Of a stretch of 53,424 nt of DNA, positions 1 through 8,467 are shown one piece after another (the first letter of the stretch is position 1; each line of letters starts with the position of its first letter). Location: NCBI RefSeq assembly GCF_001428005.1, contig NZ_LMSB01000007.1, positions 113,285 to 166,708 of the forward strand, in the 5' to 3' direction. A program made the translations under genes and the position numbers. Source of the DNA: Arthrobacter sp. Soil736. GTDB taxonomy: Bacteria > Actinomycetota > Actinomycetes > Actinomycetales > Micrococcaceae. The notes beneath the pieces are model-generated. The model made no database searches, had not been told where the DNA came from, and saw nothing but the letters and a program-made list of their open reading frames with translations.

Positions 1-312
1 CGCCAGCAGCACCCGCGGCGCCCACTCGTTGGTCCGGAACACACCCACCGGCTTGCCGGACTGGACCAGCAGCGTCTCGTCCTTCTCCATCGTCTCCAGC
101 GTGCGGGTAATCGCGTCGAACGCGGCCCAGGACCGGACAGCCCGCCCGGTGCCGCCGTAGACCACCAGGTCATCCGGGCGCTCGGCAACTTCCGGGTCCA
201 GGTTGTTCATGAGCATGCGCAGCGGGGCTTCGGTCTGCCAGGACCTGGCGCTAAGCTCGGTGCCGCGGGCTGCTTTGACCGGGCGGGCACCGGTGGTGAA
301 ATCGGCAGTCAT
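1..312 (-). CDS. hutU: Urocanate hydratase, N-terminal part (cut by window edge)
   Basis: Urocanase converts urocanate to imidazolone propionate, the second step of histidine breakdown, in the cytoplasm with tightly bound NAD+. Only the first 104 codons are inside the window. They begin [20 protein letters not shown] and contain the urocanase N-terminal signatures [13 protein letters not shown] and VVYGGTGRA, followed by the QSGKPVGVF segment, so the family call is firm although the catalytic domain lies off the left edge. The ATG at 312 lies 25 nt downstream of the solute-binding protein gene, so it is probably the last gene seen here of the IclR–transporter–hutU operon. A deiminase for the third intermediate is encoded divergently at 5942. 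Confidence 0.93.
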   Translation of the reverse strand, partial: MTADFTTGARPVKAARGTELSARSWQTEAPLRMLMNNLDPEVAERPDDLVVYGGTGRAVRSWAAFDAITRTLETMEKDETLLVQSGKPVGVFRTNEWAPRVLLA

Positions 313-337
313 CTTGTCTCCTTGGTCCGGTTGCGGC

Positions 338-1252
338 TTAGGCCAGGTTCTTGGACTTGAGCCAGTCCTTGGCGATGTCGCCCATGTCTTCAAACTTCGC
401 GGCGCGGCCGTTCATCTGGATGAGGTCCTCAGTGGTGAGGGCCGCTGAGACCTTATTCAGGACCTCCTTGACGGTGTCAGTCGCTTTCTTCTCGTTGACC
501 ACGGGGACAATGTTCTCGGAAAGGAAGAGGTTCTTGTCGTCCTCCAACGCCACCAGGTTGTTAGCGGTAAGCGCCGGATCGGTGCTGAAGAGGTCGGCAA
601 CCTGGATCTGGCCTGAAAGCAGGGCGTTCAGCGTCAGCGGGCCGCCGGCGTCGAGCGCTGAGAACTCCTTGAACTCAAGGCCGTAAACGGACCTCAGACC
701 GGCAACGCCGTTGACGCGGGTCTTCCACTCCGGCGGGCCGCCCAGCACCAACTCCTTGGCGACCGGCTTCAGGTCACCGATCGTCTTCAGGGAGTACTTG
801 TCCGCAATGTCCTTCTTTACAGTCAGGACGTCTTTGTCCTGGGCACCGGATGCCTCCAGCAGCGCCAGCCCCGCGGGGAGCTTGGTTGTCAGTTCCTTGG
901 CAACGTCCTCCGGGGAAGATGCCTTGGTTTTGGGTGCGAGATACTGCAGCAGGGCGCCGCCGTATTCGGGCATCAGATCGATCGAGCCGTCCTTCAGCGC
1001 CGGAATGGTGACTTCACGGCTGCCGATACTCGGCTTCTCCTGGACTTCGACGTTCTTGGCCTTCAGCGCCTCGGCGTAGATCTTGGCGATCAGCTGGCTT
1101 TCCGGGAAGTCTGCGGAACCGACGATGATGCCGGATCCCGGCTTTCCTGCGGACTGGGTGTTGGAGCTGCTCAGCGGATCTCCGCCGCCGCAGGCGGTCA
1201 GGGTTAGGGCTGCGACGGCGACCGCCGTCAATCCGGTCAGGTACTTTTTCAT
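338..1252 (-). CDS. ProX/OpuCC-type ABC transporter solute-binding lipoprotein
   Basis: Extracytoplasmic substrate-binding lipoprotein of a ProU/OpuC-family importer, 304 aa. The N-terminus [20 protein letters not shown] runs into a lipobox (LTAC), so the mature protein should be lipid-anchored at the Cys. Family hallmarks include [20 protein letters not shown] near the mature N-terminus and the [12 protein letters not shown] segment. The start at 1252 is preferred over one 24 nt upstream because AGGAG stands 6 nt before it and the signal peptide then begins at MKK. It is followed by hutU after 25 nt and preceded by two permeases and an ATPase. OpuC proteins usually bind betaines; in this context histidine or urocanate is a better guess, as in the HutXWV systems. 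The substrate is inference. Confidence 0.9.
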   Translation of the reverse strand: MKKYLTGLTAVAVAALTLTACGGGDPLSSSNTQSAGKPGSGIIVGSADFPESQLIAKIYAEALKAKNVEVQEKPSIGSREVTIPALKDGSIDLMPEYGGALLQYLAPKTKASSPEDVAKELTTKLPAGLALLEASGAQDKDVLTVKKDIADKYSLKTIGDLKPVAKELVLGGPPEWKTRVNGVAGLRSVYGLEFKEFSALDAGGPLTLNALLSGQIQVADLFSTDPALTANNLVALEDDKNLFLSENIVPVVNEKKATDTVKEVLNKVSAALTTEDLIQMNGRAAKFEDMGDIAKDWLKSKNLA

Positions 1253-1332
1253 TTCAATTCTCCTAATTAAGGGCAAGCAGTGGCCAGGTCCTGCACGAAT
1301 GCTGTGCCGGTACCGATCGGGGGCCGGTAAAG

Positions 1333-2052
1333 TCAGGCGGCGGCCGGGATGAGCGGGGCGTCGGACGGGGAGGTTACGGACTTGAGGGGGCGGCGGGTCA
1401 GTCCGGGTGAAACAACCCGCCGTGTGATGAAGGCCAGCAGCTGATCAAAAAACAGTGCAAGCAAGGCGACAAGAACGGCACCGGCGACCATCTGGCTGAA
1501 GTCGTTCTGTGCTTTGCCGTCGATCAGCAGCCGTCCCAGGCCGCCCAGGGAAATGTAGGCGGCAATGGTGGCCGTGGAGATGATCTGGAGCAGCGCGCTG
1601 CGCACCCCGGACAACATCAACGGCAGCGAACATGGAAGCTGGACATCGGTCAGGATCTTCATGGTGCGGAAACCCATACCCCTGGCGGCGTCGACGGCCG
1701 CGGCATCAACAGCCCTGACGCCGGCGTAGGTGTTGGTCAGGATGGGCGGAACGGCCAGGAGGACCAACACGATCAGGCTAGGCAGGATGTAGCCCATCTT
1801 GGACGGAAATGCGGGCGAGATCAGCAGGACCAGCAGGATCAGCAGGCCCACGCTGGGAAGGGCCCGAAGGGCATTGGCCAGGCCGGCGATCATGAACACG
1901 CCTTTGCCGGTCACTCCGATGTAGATGCCGAGTGGAATGGCAAGGATTGCGGCTATGCCCAGGGCGATCATCGAGTAGAGCAGGTGTTCGCCAAGGAGCG
2001 TGGGAATGCCGTCGGCGCCGGCCCAGTGTGCGGGGTCAAACAGGTAGTTCAT
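1333..2052 (-). CDS. ABC transporter permease (OpuCB/ProW type), first copy
   Basis: Inner-membrane permease of 239 aa with five to six hydrophobic segments and the binding-protein-dependent transport motif in the cytoplasmic loop (VDAAARGMGF-like: DAAAVDAARGMGFRTMKILTDVQLP), which contacts the ATPase. The likely start is the ATG at 2052 (MNYLFDPAHW); it overlaps the stop codon of the neighbouring permease (TAATG), which indicates translational coupling and rules out the longer reading that begins 39 nt upstream. It forms a heterodimeric channel with the permease at 2052–2702. The 80 nt between its end and the binding-protein gene holds nothing else I can identify. Confidence 0.9.
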   Translation of the reverse strand: MNYLFDPAHWAGADGIPTLLGEHLLYSMIALGIAAILAIPLGIYIGVTGKGVFMIAGLANALRALPSVGLLILLVLLISPAFPSKMGYILPSLIVLVLLAVPPILTNTYAGVRAVDAAAVDAARGMGFRTMKILTDVQLPCSLPLMLSGVRSALLQIISTATIAAYISLGGLGRLLIDGKAQNDFSQMVAGAVLVALLALFFDQLLAFITRRVVSPGLTRRPLKSVTSPSDAPLIPAAA

Positions 2053-2702
2053 TACGATGCCACCACCTTGGGGGTCCACGGTGTCAGCCACCGGTTGAGC
2101 AGGATAACGATGCCGTCAAGAACCATTGCGAGGATGACGCAGAGAATGATTCCGGCGATGATCGGCGTGAAGAACCGCAGCTGGAAGCCCTGGGTAAAGA
2201 GCGAGCCGAGCTGGGGAATGCCCAGAAGTGCAGCCACGGATACGAGGCTGACGTTGGAGACTGCCGCCACTCGGAGTCCGGCGCTGATGACTGGAACGCT
2301 CACCGGCAGTTCCACCTTGAGAAAGCTCTGGTAGGCGCGGTAGCCCATGGCTTTCGCCGCCTGGACCGTGTCTTCCGGGACCGAGTCGAGGGCATCTGCC
2401 ACCACCCTGACCAGCAGCGCCACGGTGTAGATGGTCAGCGCGGCAATAATGTTGATCGGGTCCAGGATCTTGCTGCCCAGCACGAGCGGCAGCAGAACGA
2501 ACAGCGCCAGCGACGGCACCGTATACAGGAGCCCCGCCACGCCGACCAGGAAGGGGTAGACGGCCCGCTGCCGGCGTGCCCACCAGCCCAGCGGCAAGGC
2601 AATGAGGAGCCCTAGGATCAGCGGCGTGACGGAAAGGAAGACGTGCCAACCGAGCAGAACCACGATGTTGTCGAACTGGCGTCCGAGCCATTCAAAGTTC
2701 AT
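2052..2702 (-). CDS. ABC transporter permease (OpuCD/ProW type), second copy
   Basis: Second permease subunit, 216 aa, begins MNFEWLGRQFDNIVVLLGWH. It carries the same cytoplasmic EAA-type loop (VPEDTVQAAKAMGYRAYQSFLKVELPV) and about five membrane helices. Its start overlaps the stop of the ATPase gene by four bases (ATGA) and its stop overlaps the start of the next permease, so the transporter genes form a tightly coupled string. With the other permease it builds the transmembrane pore of the importer. Two separate permeases with a separate lipoprotein is the OpuC arrangement; in OpuA the binding domain is fused to the permease. Confidence 0.9.
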   Translation of the reverse strand: MNFEWLGRQFDNIVVLLGWHVFLSVTPLILGLLIALPLGWWARRQRAVYPFLVGVAGLLYTVPSLALFVLLPLVLGSKILDPINIIAALTIYTVALLVRVVADALDSVPEDTVQAAKAMGYRAYQSFLKVELPVSVPVISAGLRVAAVSNVSLVSVAALLGIPQLGSLFTQGFQLRFFTPIIAGIILCVILAMVLDGIVILLNRWLTPWTPKVVAS

Positions 2703-3805
2703 CGCGCCGTCTCCAGGTGGGGTTCCGCCTCGATCGCCTTGATGACGTCCGTGGCGGTTACGGTTCCCAGCAATTCCCCGGAGGAATTGACGACGACGCC
2801 GCGGCGGCTGGGAGAGGAGAGAGCCGCATCCAGCAGCTGGCGCATTGTTCCCGCCGATGACGCGGACGTCCCGCTGAGGTTGAGGTCTTCGCGGCGGACT
2901 TCGACGGCGATTCGCTCGGGCTGTGCCCAGCCCAGCGGTTTCCGGTTGCTGTCAACCACCAGCACCCAGGCACCGGAGGCCTTACTCCGTGCCTCCTCGG
3001 CGGGGGCGCCGAGCTGCACGAAGGCCTCCTCGCGGATGTCCACGGCACCGGACGAATCCGTGAATCCGAGGGAGCGGTAGCCCCGGTCGCGGCCGACGAA
3101 GTCTGCGACGAAGTCGTCGGCGGGCGCGGTCAGCAGTTCGGACGGCGTGGCCATCTGGGCCAGGTGCCCGCCGACGCGCATCACGGCTACCTGGTCGCCG
3201 AGCTTGAGTGCCTCGTCGATGTCGTGGGTCACCATGATGATGGTCTTGCCGATCTCCTTTTGAAGCCGGAGGAATTCGTCCTGGAGCTGGGCCCGGACCA
3301 CGGGGTCAACAGCACTGAACGGTTCGTCCATGAGCATGAATGCCGGGTCGGCGGCGAGTGCGCGGGCAACTCCGACGCGCTGCTGCTGGCCGCCGGAGAG
3401 CTGCCACGGGTAGCGCTTTTCGAAACTGGCGGGCAGCCCGACGCGTTCCATCAGTTCAAGGGCCCGCATCTTGGCTTTCTTGGGGTTCTCCCCGAGCAGC
3501 AGCGGCATTGTAGCGATGTTGTCCACGATGGTGCGGTGCGGGAAGAGTCCCGCGTGCTGGATGACGTAGCCGATCCGGCGGCGCAGCAGTGCCGCGTCCA
3601 TGCCGGACGTGGGCTGGTCATCGAGGTAGATAGTGCCGCTGGTGGGTTCAATGAGGCGGTTGATCATCCGCAGTGAGGTGGTCTTGCCGCAGCCCGACGG
3701 TCCGACCAGAATGGTCAGCTTCCCGGTGGGCGCTTCAAGGTTCAGCCCGTCGACGGCAACCGTGCCGTCCGGATAGGCCTTGGTGACATTTTCAAACTTG
3801 ATCAT
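2699..3805 (-). CDS. ABC transporter ATP-binding protein with C-terminal CBS region
   Basis: ATPase of the ProU/OpuC-type importer, 368 aa. Walker A GPSGCGKTT lies at residues 35–43, the signature LSGGQQQR at about 136–143 and Walker B FMLMDEP at about 156–162. Beyond residue 240 the protein continues into a CBS-like region (WVLVVDSNRKPLGWAQ and RGVVVNSSGELLGTVTATDV), which in this family senses ionic strength or nucleotides and gates transport. Its start overlaps the IclR gene stop and its stop overlaps the first permease start. The retained CBS part fits an OpuC ancestor, even though the locus points to a histidine-related substrate. Confidence 0.92.
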   Translation of the reverse strand: MIKFENVTKAYPDGTVAVDGLNLEAPTGKLTILVGPSGCGKTTSLRMINRLIEPTSGTIYLDDQPTSGMDAALLRRRIGYVIQHAGLFPHRTIVDNIATMPLLLGENPKKAKMRALELMERVGLPASFEKRYPWQLSGGQQQRVGVARALAADPAFMLMDEPFSAVDPVVRAQLQDEFLRLQKEIGKTIIMVTHDIDEALKLGDQVAVMRVGGHLAQMATPSELLTAPADDFVADFVGRDRGYRSLGFTDSSGAVDIREEAFVQLGAPAEEARSKASGAWVLVVDSNRKPLGWAQPERIAVEVRREDLNLSGTSASSAGTMRQLLDAALSSPSRRGVVVNSSGELLGTVTATDVIKAIEAEPHLETAR

Positions 3806-4488
3806 TTCTCTTCCATGCTTTCCTGGGGCAGTTCATGGTCTTCGGAGGGCTCGGTGAGGATGTTGTCGGCCACCCTCACAAGCTCCTCGCCAATGTTTTT
3901 GGCCTTCGCCTCGTCCAGCCGGTAGCTGGGTACCACGATGCTCAGGGCGGCCACGGTGCGGCCACCAATCACGATCGGTGCGGCGACGGCTGTGATGTCG
4001 TCTTCAACGCCGCTTCGCACAATCGCGAAGCCGCGGTCTGGCTGGCCGCCTGTCAGGACCTGCCCGGCGGCGGACCCTTCCAGCGGGATGCTCCTGCCGA
4101 CCCAGCTGGTATGCCGGACGGAGCGGGTACCTTCGACAATTGCTATGTAGATTCCGGTGTCCCCAGGACCGGGAATGCTGAGATAGCAGGACTCGCCTGT
4201 CTTGGCCACCAGCCGTTTCATGTGCGGGGTGCAGAGCGAAACCAGTGACTCCTGGCCCAACGCCAGGGCTCCCAGCTGGATGACGCTTGCGCCGGGGCGG
4301 AAGTTCCCGCCCGGATCCCGTGAAACGAAACCGCTGCCTTCCAAAGTGCGCAGGAGGCGGAGGGCCGTGCTCGCTGACAGGTCCACGACGCGGGCGGCGT
4401 CGCTCAGGGTGAGGGAGCCGTCAGTACACACTGCACTGAGCAGCGCCAACGCCCGCTCCACCGTCCGTGTTGAAGAATCTGCAGCCAC
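3802..4488 (-). CDS. IclR-family transcriptional regulator of the hut locus
   Basis: Regulator of 228 aa with an N-terminal winged helix (STRTVERALALLSAVCTDGSLTLSDAARVVDLSASTALRLLRTLEGSGFV) and a C-terminal IclR effector domain (ESCYLSIPGPGDTGIYIAIVEGTRSVRH). The GTG at 4488 gives an N-terminus beginning VAADSSTRTVERAL, right for the family; an upstream in-frame ATG at 4578 would add a tail that crosses the candidate operator at 4529–4552, so I reject it. The gene is first in the minus operon with the transporter and hutU and is divergent from the M20 amidohydrolase and hutF. It probably controls both arms in response to a histidine-pathway metabolite; the effector is unknown. Confidence 0.88.
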   Translation of the reverse strand: MAADSSTRTVERALALLSAVCTDGSLTLSDAARVVDLSASTALRLLRTLEGSGFVSRDPGGNFRPGASVIQLGALALGQESLVSLCTPHMKRLVAKTGESCYLSIPGPGDTGIYIAIVEGTRSVRHTSWVGRSIPLEGSAAGQVLTGGQPDRGFAIVRSGVEDDITAVAAPIVIGGRTVAALSIVVPSYRLDEAKAKNIGEELVRVADNILTEPSEDHELPQESMEEK

Positions 4489-4528
4489 TTTATGACCCGC
4501 TTTCAAGTGGTCCGAATCACTTTGTCTT

Positions 4529-4552
4529 GCCACTAAGTAAAAACCAACTTTC
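4529..4552 (-). promoter_or_regulatory. Candidate IclR operator, copy 1
   Basis: A 24-nt element that begins GCCACTAAGTAAAAACC on the plus strand. Its reverse complement nearly matches 4699–4721, one copy before each divergent gene. Inside it AAGT and ACTT face each other across 8 nt. Function as the binding site of the adjacent IclR regulator is inferred from position and duplication. Confidence 0.55.
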
Positions 4553-4698
4553 ACCCGATGGCAATAGGTGCCCTCCATATTTCACAGGTTCTTCATCAAG
4601 CCGGGGTTGATCGGCGCCGTGTGCAACGCTCCCGTTTCGGCCAGGTTTCAGCCTTGTTAACTGTCCGGACCTCCGCCTCAGAGCCTTGTCATGCAGTG

Positions 4699-4721
4699 GA
4701 AAGTGGTTTTTACTTGGTGGC
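4699..4721 (+). promoter_or_regulatory. Candidate IclR operator, copy 2
   Basis: A 23-nt element (GAAAGTGGTTTTTACTTGG onward) that is the inverted near-copy of 4529–4552, with one substitution and a one-base indel. It lies 24 nt before the TTG start of the M20 gene and just upstream of its GGAGG ribosome site, so a bound regulator would sit on or near the transcription start. It contains AAGT–7 nt–ACTT. Confidence 0.55.
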
Positions 4722-4745
4722 AGTTCATACCAATCGGAGGTTCAT

Positions 4746-5945
4746 TTGGAAACCGTCACTCAGCTCCTTGATTCGATCAAGGATGTGGGCCGTGATGCGG
4801 TCCGCGGAGGCTATTCCCGCGCTGTCTATTCGACGGCGGAACTCGACCTGAGGGCGTGGTTCATCGAACAGGCGCTCCAGCGTGGCCTGGCCGTCGAGAC
4901 CGACCGCAACGGCATTATCTGGGCGTGGTGGGGCAAACCCCAGGACGGCGCCCTGGTCACGGGAAGCCATCTCGATTCGGTACCCGGCGGCGGCGCCTTT
5001 GACGGCCCGCTCGGCGTCGCATCGGCACTCGCCGCCGTCGACATCCTTCGGGCCCGCGGAAAAGTGCCGAGCCGGTCCCTGGCCATCACGGTGTTCCCGG
5101 AAGAGGAGGGCTCCCGCTTCGGTGTGGCGTGCCTCGGTTCCCGCCTTCTCACCGGAGCCATCGACGTCGACAAAGCGCGGAACCTGCGCGACGGCGACGG
5201 CAACACGTTTGCGGACGTCGCACGGTTGAACGGCCTCGACCCCAGGTATGTCGGTCCGGATCCCCAGGCCCTGGCCCGGATCGGAGACTTTGTTGAACTG
5301 CACGTGGAGCAGGGCAAGGGCCTGGGCACGGGCGGCCCCGCCATCGCCGTCGGAAGTTCCATCCTGGGGCATGGCCGCTGGAAGCTGAGTGTCAGCGGCC
5401 AGGGCAACCACGCCGGGACCACCCTGATGGCTGACCGTGCGGATCCCATGGTCGCGGCGGCACAGATCATCGTCGCCGTACGCGACGCCGCCGCAGCGCA
5501 GCCGGATGCGCGTGCCACGGTGGGGCGCCTGCTGCCGGTGCCCGGCGGCACCAACGTCATTGCCTCCCGCGTGGACATGTGGCTGGACGCCCGCCATCCC
5601 GACGATGCCGTGACCGCCCGGCTGATCGAATCGATCTACGGCGCCGCCCGGCAGATCGCGGCGGGCGAAGGATGCTCCGTTTCCCTCACGGAGGAGTCGT
5701 ACAGCGGCACTGTCCATTTCGATCCCGGCCTTACCCAAAGAATCAGCCGGATCCTGCCCGGCGCCCCGGTGCTGGCTACCGGTGCCGGCCACGACGCCGG
5801 GGTGCTCTCCGCCTATGTGCCGTCCGCGATGCTTTTCGTCCGCAATCCCAGCGGCATATCGCACTCGCCTGAAGAGTATGTTGCCGATGAGGACGCCAAT
5901 GCCGGCGCCGGCGCCCTGGCCGATGTCCTGGAGGGCCTGCTGTGA
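4746..5945 (+). CDS. M20-family amidohydrolase (allantoate/N-carbamoyl-amino-acid hydrolase type) in hut locus
   Basis: Metal-dependent amidohydrolase of 399 aa. Visible M20 motifs are GSHLDSVPGGGAFDGPLGV (first metal His and bridging Asp), PEEEGSRFG (catalytic Glu and metal Glu) and ELHVEQG. Family members hydrolyse allantoate, N-carbamoyl or N-acyl amino acids. The TTG at 4746 is preferred because GGAGG lies five bases before it and the upstream operator would otherwise be inside the gene. Its stop overlaps the hutF GTG. HutF yields N-formylglutamate, and no HutG-type deformylase is visible, so I infer this enzyme may remove the formyl group. A ureide role unrelated to histidine is possible but less likely here. 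Confidence 0.85.
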   Translation: METVTQLLDSIKDVGRDAVRGGYSRAVYSTAELDLRAWFIEQALQRGLAVETDRNGIIWAWWGKPQDGALVTGSHLDSVPGGGAFDGPLGVASALAAVDILRARGKVPSRSLAITVFPEEEGSRFGVACLGSRLLTGAIDVDKARNLRDGDGNTFADVARLNGLDPRYVGPDPQALARIGDFVELHVEQGKGLGTGGPAIAVGSSILGHGRWKLSVSGQGNHAGTTLMADRADPMVAAAQIIVAVRDAAAAQPDARATVGRLLPVPGGTNVIASRVDMWLDARHPDDAVTARLIESIYGAARQIAAGEGCSVSLTEESYSGTVHFDPGLTQRISRILPGAPVLATGAGHDAGVLSAYVPSAMLFVRNPSGISHSPEEYVADEDANAGAGALADVLEGLL

Positions 5946-7303
5946 GCGGGTTCTGGTGCGAGTCGGCTGTTGTGGCGGGCGACGGCGGAACCGGCGACGG
6001 CGGTCCTGTTGTGCTCGCCGGGGTGCGGCTGGAAGTACGGGACGGCCGCATCGCGGCGATCAGTTCCGGTGCGGAGCCGCAACCTGGCGACCAGGTGCTG
6101 AAGGGCGTCGTTTTTCCGGCCGCGGCCAATGCCCATTCCCACGCCTTCCACAGGATTCTGCGCGGACGGACGCATGACGGACGCGGCGACTTCTGGGTGT
6201 GGCGCGAGCAGATGTACAAGAGTGCCGGGGAGCTGACGCCGAAAACATACGAACAACTGGCCAGTGCTGTGTTCGCGGAAATGGTGGTCGCTGGCTTTAG
6301 CAGCGTGGCCGAGTTCCACTATGTGCACCACCAGCCGGGCGGGACTCCCTACGTGGAACCGCATGCCATGGAACTGGCCCTGGCCCGGGCGGCAGTGGCG
6401 GCCGGAATCCGCCTGACCCTTCTGGACACGTTGTATCTGGCGGGAGGGATCGGCACGCCGCTGAGTCCCGAACAGTCGCGGTTCGGCGATGCCGGCGTCC
6501 AGGCCTGGCTGGACAGGCTCGGCTCGCTCCGGGCGAAAATAGCGCAGGACTTTGCCCCGGATATGGTGAGCGTGGGGGCCGCCCTGCATTCCGTCCGCGG
6601 TGTCCCGGACCCGGACCTGAAAATCGTCGCCGAACAGTTGCCGGCCGATATGCCGCTTCATATCCATCTGAGCGAGCAACCGGCTGAAAACCAGGCCTGC
6701 ATTGAGGCGTATGGGGTGACCCCGACCGGCCTGCTGGCCAGGCACGGATTGTTGTCCCATCGGCTCTCCGCTGTCCACGCCACGCACATGACGCAGAACG
6801 ACATCGAACTGCTGGGCGCGGCAGGCGCCACCGTCGTGATGTGTCCGACCACCGAGGCCGATCTGGCCGACGGGATCGGCCCGGCCCGCGCCATGTCCGA
6901 TGCCGGGGCAACCATCGCGCTGGGCACGGACCAACACGCCATCATCGATCCGTGGGTTGAAATGCGCGCCCTGGAACACGGACAACGTCTGGGCTCGGGT
7001 GAGCGGGGGCGGTTCTCCCCCCAGGAGCTCCTGCATGCCGCCACGTCCGGGGCCGCAGGCTCCATGGCCACTCCTGTCGCGCAGGAGGCTTTGCACATCG
7101 GTGCGGTCTGCGACCTGATGGCCGTGGCTTCTGATTCGGCCCGCACCGCGGGGTCCGTAGCGCAGCAGCTCCCGTTCAGCGCCACCGCCAGCGACGTCAC
7201 CGCCGTCGTCATCGGCGGGGCGTTGGTGGCATCCAACGGCATCCACCGCCGACTGGGCGACCCGGGCCGGCTACTCACTGCCTCCTTGAAGGATTTCTCT
7301 TGA
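5942..7303 (+). CDS. hutF: Formimidoylglutamate deiminase
   Basis: Amidohydrolase-superfamily enzyme of 453 aa that converts N-formimidoyl-L-glutamate to N-formyl-L-glutamate and ammonia in the five-step histidine pathway. The metal-binding HxH is in NAHSHAFHRILRG at about residues 63–73; further ligands lie in LHIHLSEQPAEN, VHATHM and LGTDQHAIIDPW. The GTG start overlaps the stop of the M20 gene (GTGA), so the two are translationally coupled. The gene ends 12 nt before the convergent LacI gene, with no obvious terminator between. hutH and hutI are not in the window and are probably beyond the left edge. Confidence 0.92.
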   Translation: MSGFWCESAVVAGDGGTGDGGPVVLAGVRLEVRDGRIAAISSGAEPQPGDQVLKGVVFPAAANAHSHAFHRILRGRTHDGRGDFWVWREQMYKSAGELTPKTYEQLASAVFAEMVVAGFSSVAEFHYVHHQPGGTPYVEPHAMELALARAAVAAGIRLTLLDTLYLAGGIGTPLSPEQSRFGDAGVQAWLDRLGSLRAKIAQDFAPDMVSVGAALHSVRGVPDPDLKIVAEQLPADMPLHIHLSEQPAENQACIEAYGVTPTGLLARHGLLSHRLSAVHATHMTQNDIELLGAAGATVVMCPTTEADLADGIGPARAMSDAGATIALGTDQHAIIDPWVEMRALEHGQRLGSGERGRFSPQELLHAATSGAAGSMATPVAQEALHIGAVCDLMAVASDSARTAGSVAQQLPFSATASDVTAVVIGGALVASNGIHRRLGDPGRLLTASLKDFS

Positions 7304-7315
7304 ACCCGCGTGCTC

Positions 7316-8317
7316 CTACAGGGCAGCCGTGGAGGCCCTGATCACCAGTTCCGGCTCCACCAGCATGGTTCCAATCTGCACCGCACGGTCCTCCATGCGA
7401 TTCAGCAGGGCCTTCGCGGCCCCGGCGCCAACCTCCGCGTTCCGGCCGTCAATTGTCGTGAGCCGCAGCAGGTTGGCAGATGCCAGGGGCGAATTGTCGT
7501 AACCGATGAGCGACAGCTCCTCCGGGATGCGCCGGCCCCTGTCGCGGGCGGCGCCGGCCGCGCCTAGGGCCATGGTGTCGTTGGCTGCAAAGATCGCGGT
7601 GAGTGAGGGGCTTTCATCCAGCAGCTTCAATGCAGCCTGGTAACCGTCAGATTCCGTGGTGAGCCCCTGGCCCCGGGCGATGTGTGGCCGCAGCCCGCGT
7701 TCCCGCATGGCGGTGTCGTACCCCTGGGCACGCAGGCGTGCTGCGCCGCCGCCGCCGGAAACATGCCCGATTTCCCGATGGCCCAGTCCGATCAGGTGTT
7801 CGGTGGCAAGACGTCCACCCATCATGTCGTCGTTGGCCACTACGTCGGCGCCCGGAACGGCCATGTCACGGTTTCCGGCGACCACCACCGGCACGTCCAC
7901 GGCGGCGAACATCTCCTCTGTTGGCTCGGTTGCGATCACGATGCCATCCACACGCAGCGACATGAGGCCGTCCACGGGTGTCCGGTCAAGGTGCGCATTG
8001 AACGAAGGGTCAGCGACCGCCACCCGGAACCCCAGGGGCGCCAGCTGATCGTGCAGTCCGGCCAGCAAGTCAACGAACCAGAGGTTCCGGTAATCATCCA
8101 GGACCACGCCAATGGTGCGGGACCTGTTGCCGGCCAGCGTCGCGGCAGCGCGGCTGGGACGATAGTTCAGCCGTTCAATGGCTTCCTCGACGGCGGCGCG
8201 GCGCGCCGGGGACACGCCCGGCGCACCCCGCAACACCAGCGAGACCAGGGACTTTGAAACGCCGGCCGCGGAGGCTACGTCATAGATGTTCGGGCGTCTG
8301 CCGATTTCTTGCGTCAC
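7316..8317 (-). CDS. LacI-family transcriptional regulator
   Basis: Repressor of 333 aa with an N-terminal LacI helix-turn-helix and hinge (NIYDVASAAGVSKSLVSLVL, then INYRPSRAA-like LNYRPSRAAATLAG) followed by a periplasmic-binding-protein-like sugar domain (RTIGVVLDDYRNLWFVDLLAGLHDQL; HREIGHVSG; FAANDTMALGA; LIGYDNSPLA). It is divergent from the Gfo/Idh dehydrogenase and TIM-barrel genes at 8468–10650, and a perfect 12-bp palindrome typical of LacI operators sits in the shared intergenic region, so it should control that operon and perhaps itself. The ligand is unknown, probably a sugar or polyol. A second LacI protein at 41011 has a similar recognition helix and regulates a similar gene pair. 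Confidence 0.92.
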   Translation of the reverse strand: MTQEIGRRPNIYDVASAAGVSKSLVSLVLRGAPGVSPARRAAVEEAIERLNYRPSRAAATLAGNRSRTIGVVLDDYRNLWFVDLLAGLHDQLAPLGFRVAVADPSFNAHLDRTPVDGLMSLRVDGIVIATEPTEEMFAAVDVPVVVAGNRDMAVPGADVVANDDMMGGRLATEHLIGLGHREIGHVSGGGGAARLRAQGYDTAMRERGLRPHIARGQGLTTESDGYQAALKLLDESPSLTAIFAANDTMALGAAGAARDRGRRIPEELSLIGYDNSPLASANLLRLTTIDGRNAEVGAGAAKALLNRMEDRAVQIGTMLVEPELVIRASTAAL

Positions 8318-8355
8318 CCCTCCATTGTGACTCAGCCTTGCCTAGTTTTGAGATA

Positions 8356-8384
8356 TTGACAGGACAAAGTTCCAGCTCTATCGT
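8356..8384 (+). promoter_or_regulatory. Predicted promoter of the Gfo/Idh–isomerase operon
   Basis: A perfect -35 TTGACA (8356–8361) is followed after 17 nt by TATCGT (8379–8384). The operator palindrome begins six bases after the -10 box, so repressor binding would cover the transcription start. Confidence 0.6.
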
Positions 8385-8389
8385 GTTTC

Positions 8390-8401
8390 TGGAGCGCTCC
8401 A
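8390..8401. promoter_or_regulatory. LacI-type operator palindrome
   Basis: Perfect 12-bp palindrome TGGAGCGCTCCA with the central GC step typical of LacI-family operators, placed between the predicted -10 box and the dehydrogenase gene and about 70 nt from the divergent regulator start. A shorter hairpin (GCGGCTAAGCCGC, 8421–8433) lies in the leader downstream. Confidence 0.65.
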
Positions 8402-8467
8402 TTTTTATCCCATCTTGATAGCGGCTAAGCCGCGCAACCTCGGCTGAGTTTCGAAGGAGAAAACCAA

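Noticed and set aside
5813..7246. Minus-strand open frame of 477 codons
   Set aside because: Fully antisense to hutF and the end of the M20 gene; no ribosome site and no domain. High GC makes long antisense frames common.
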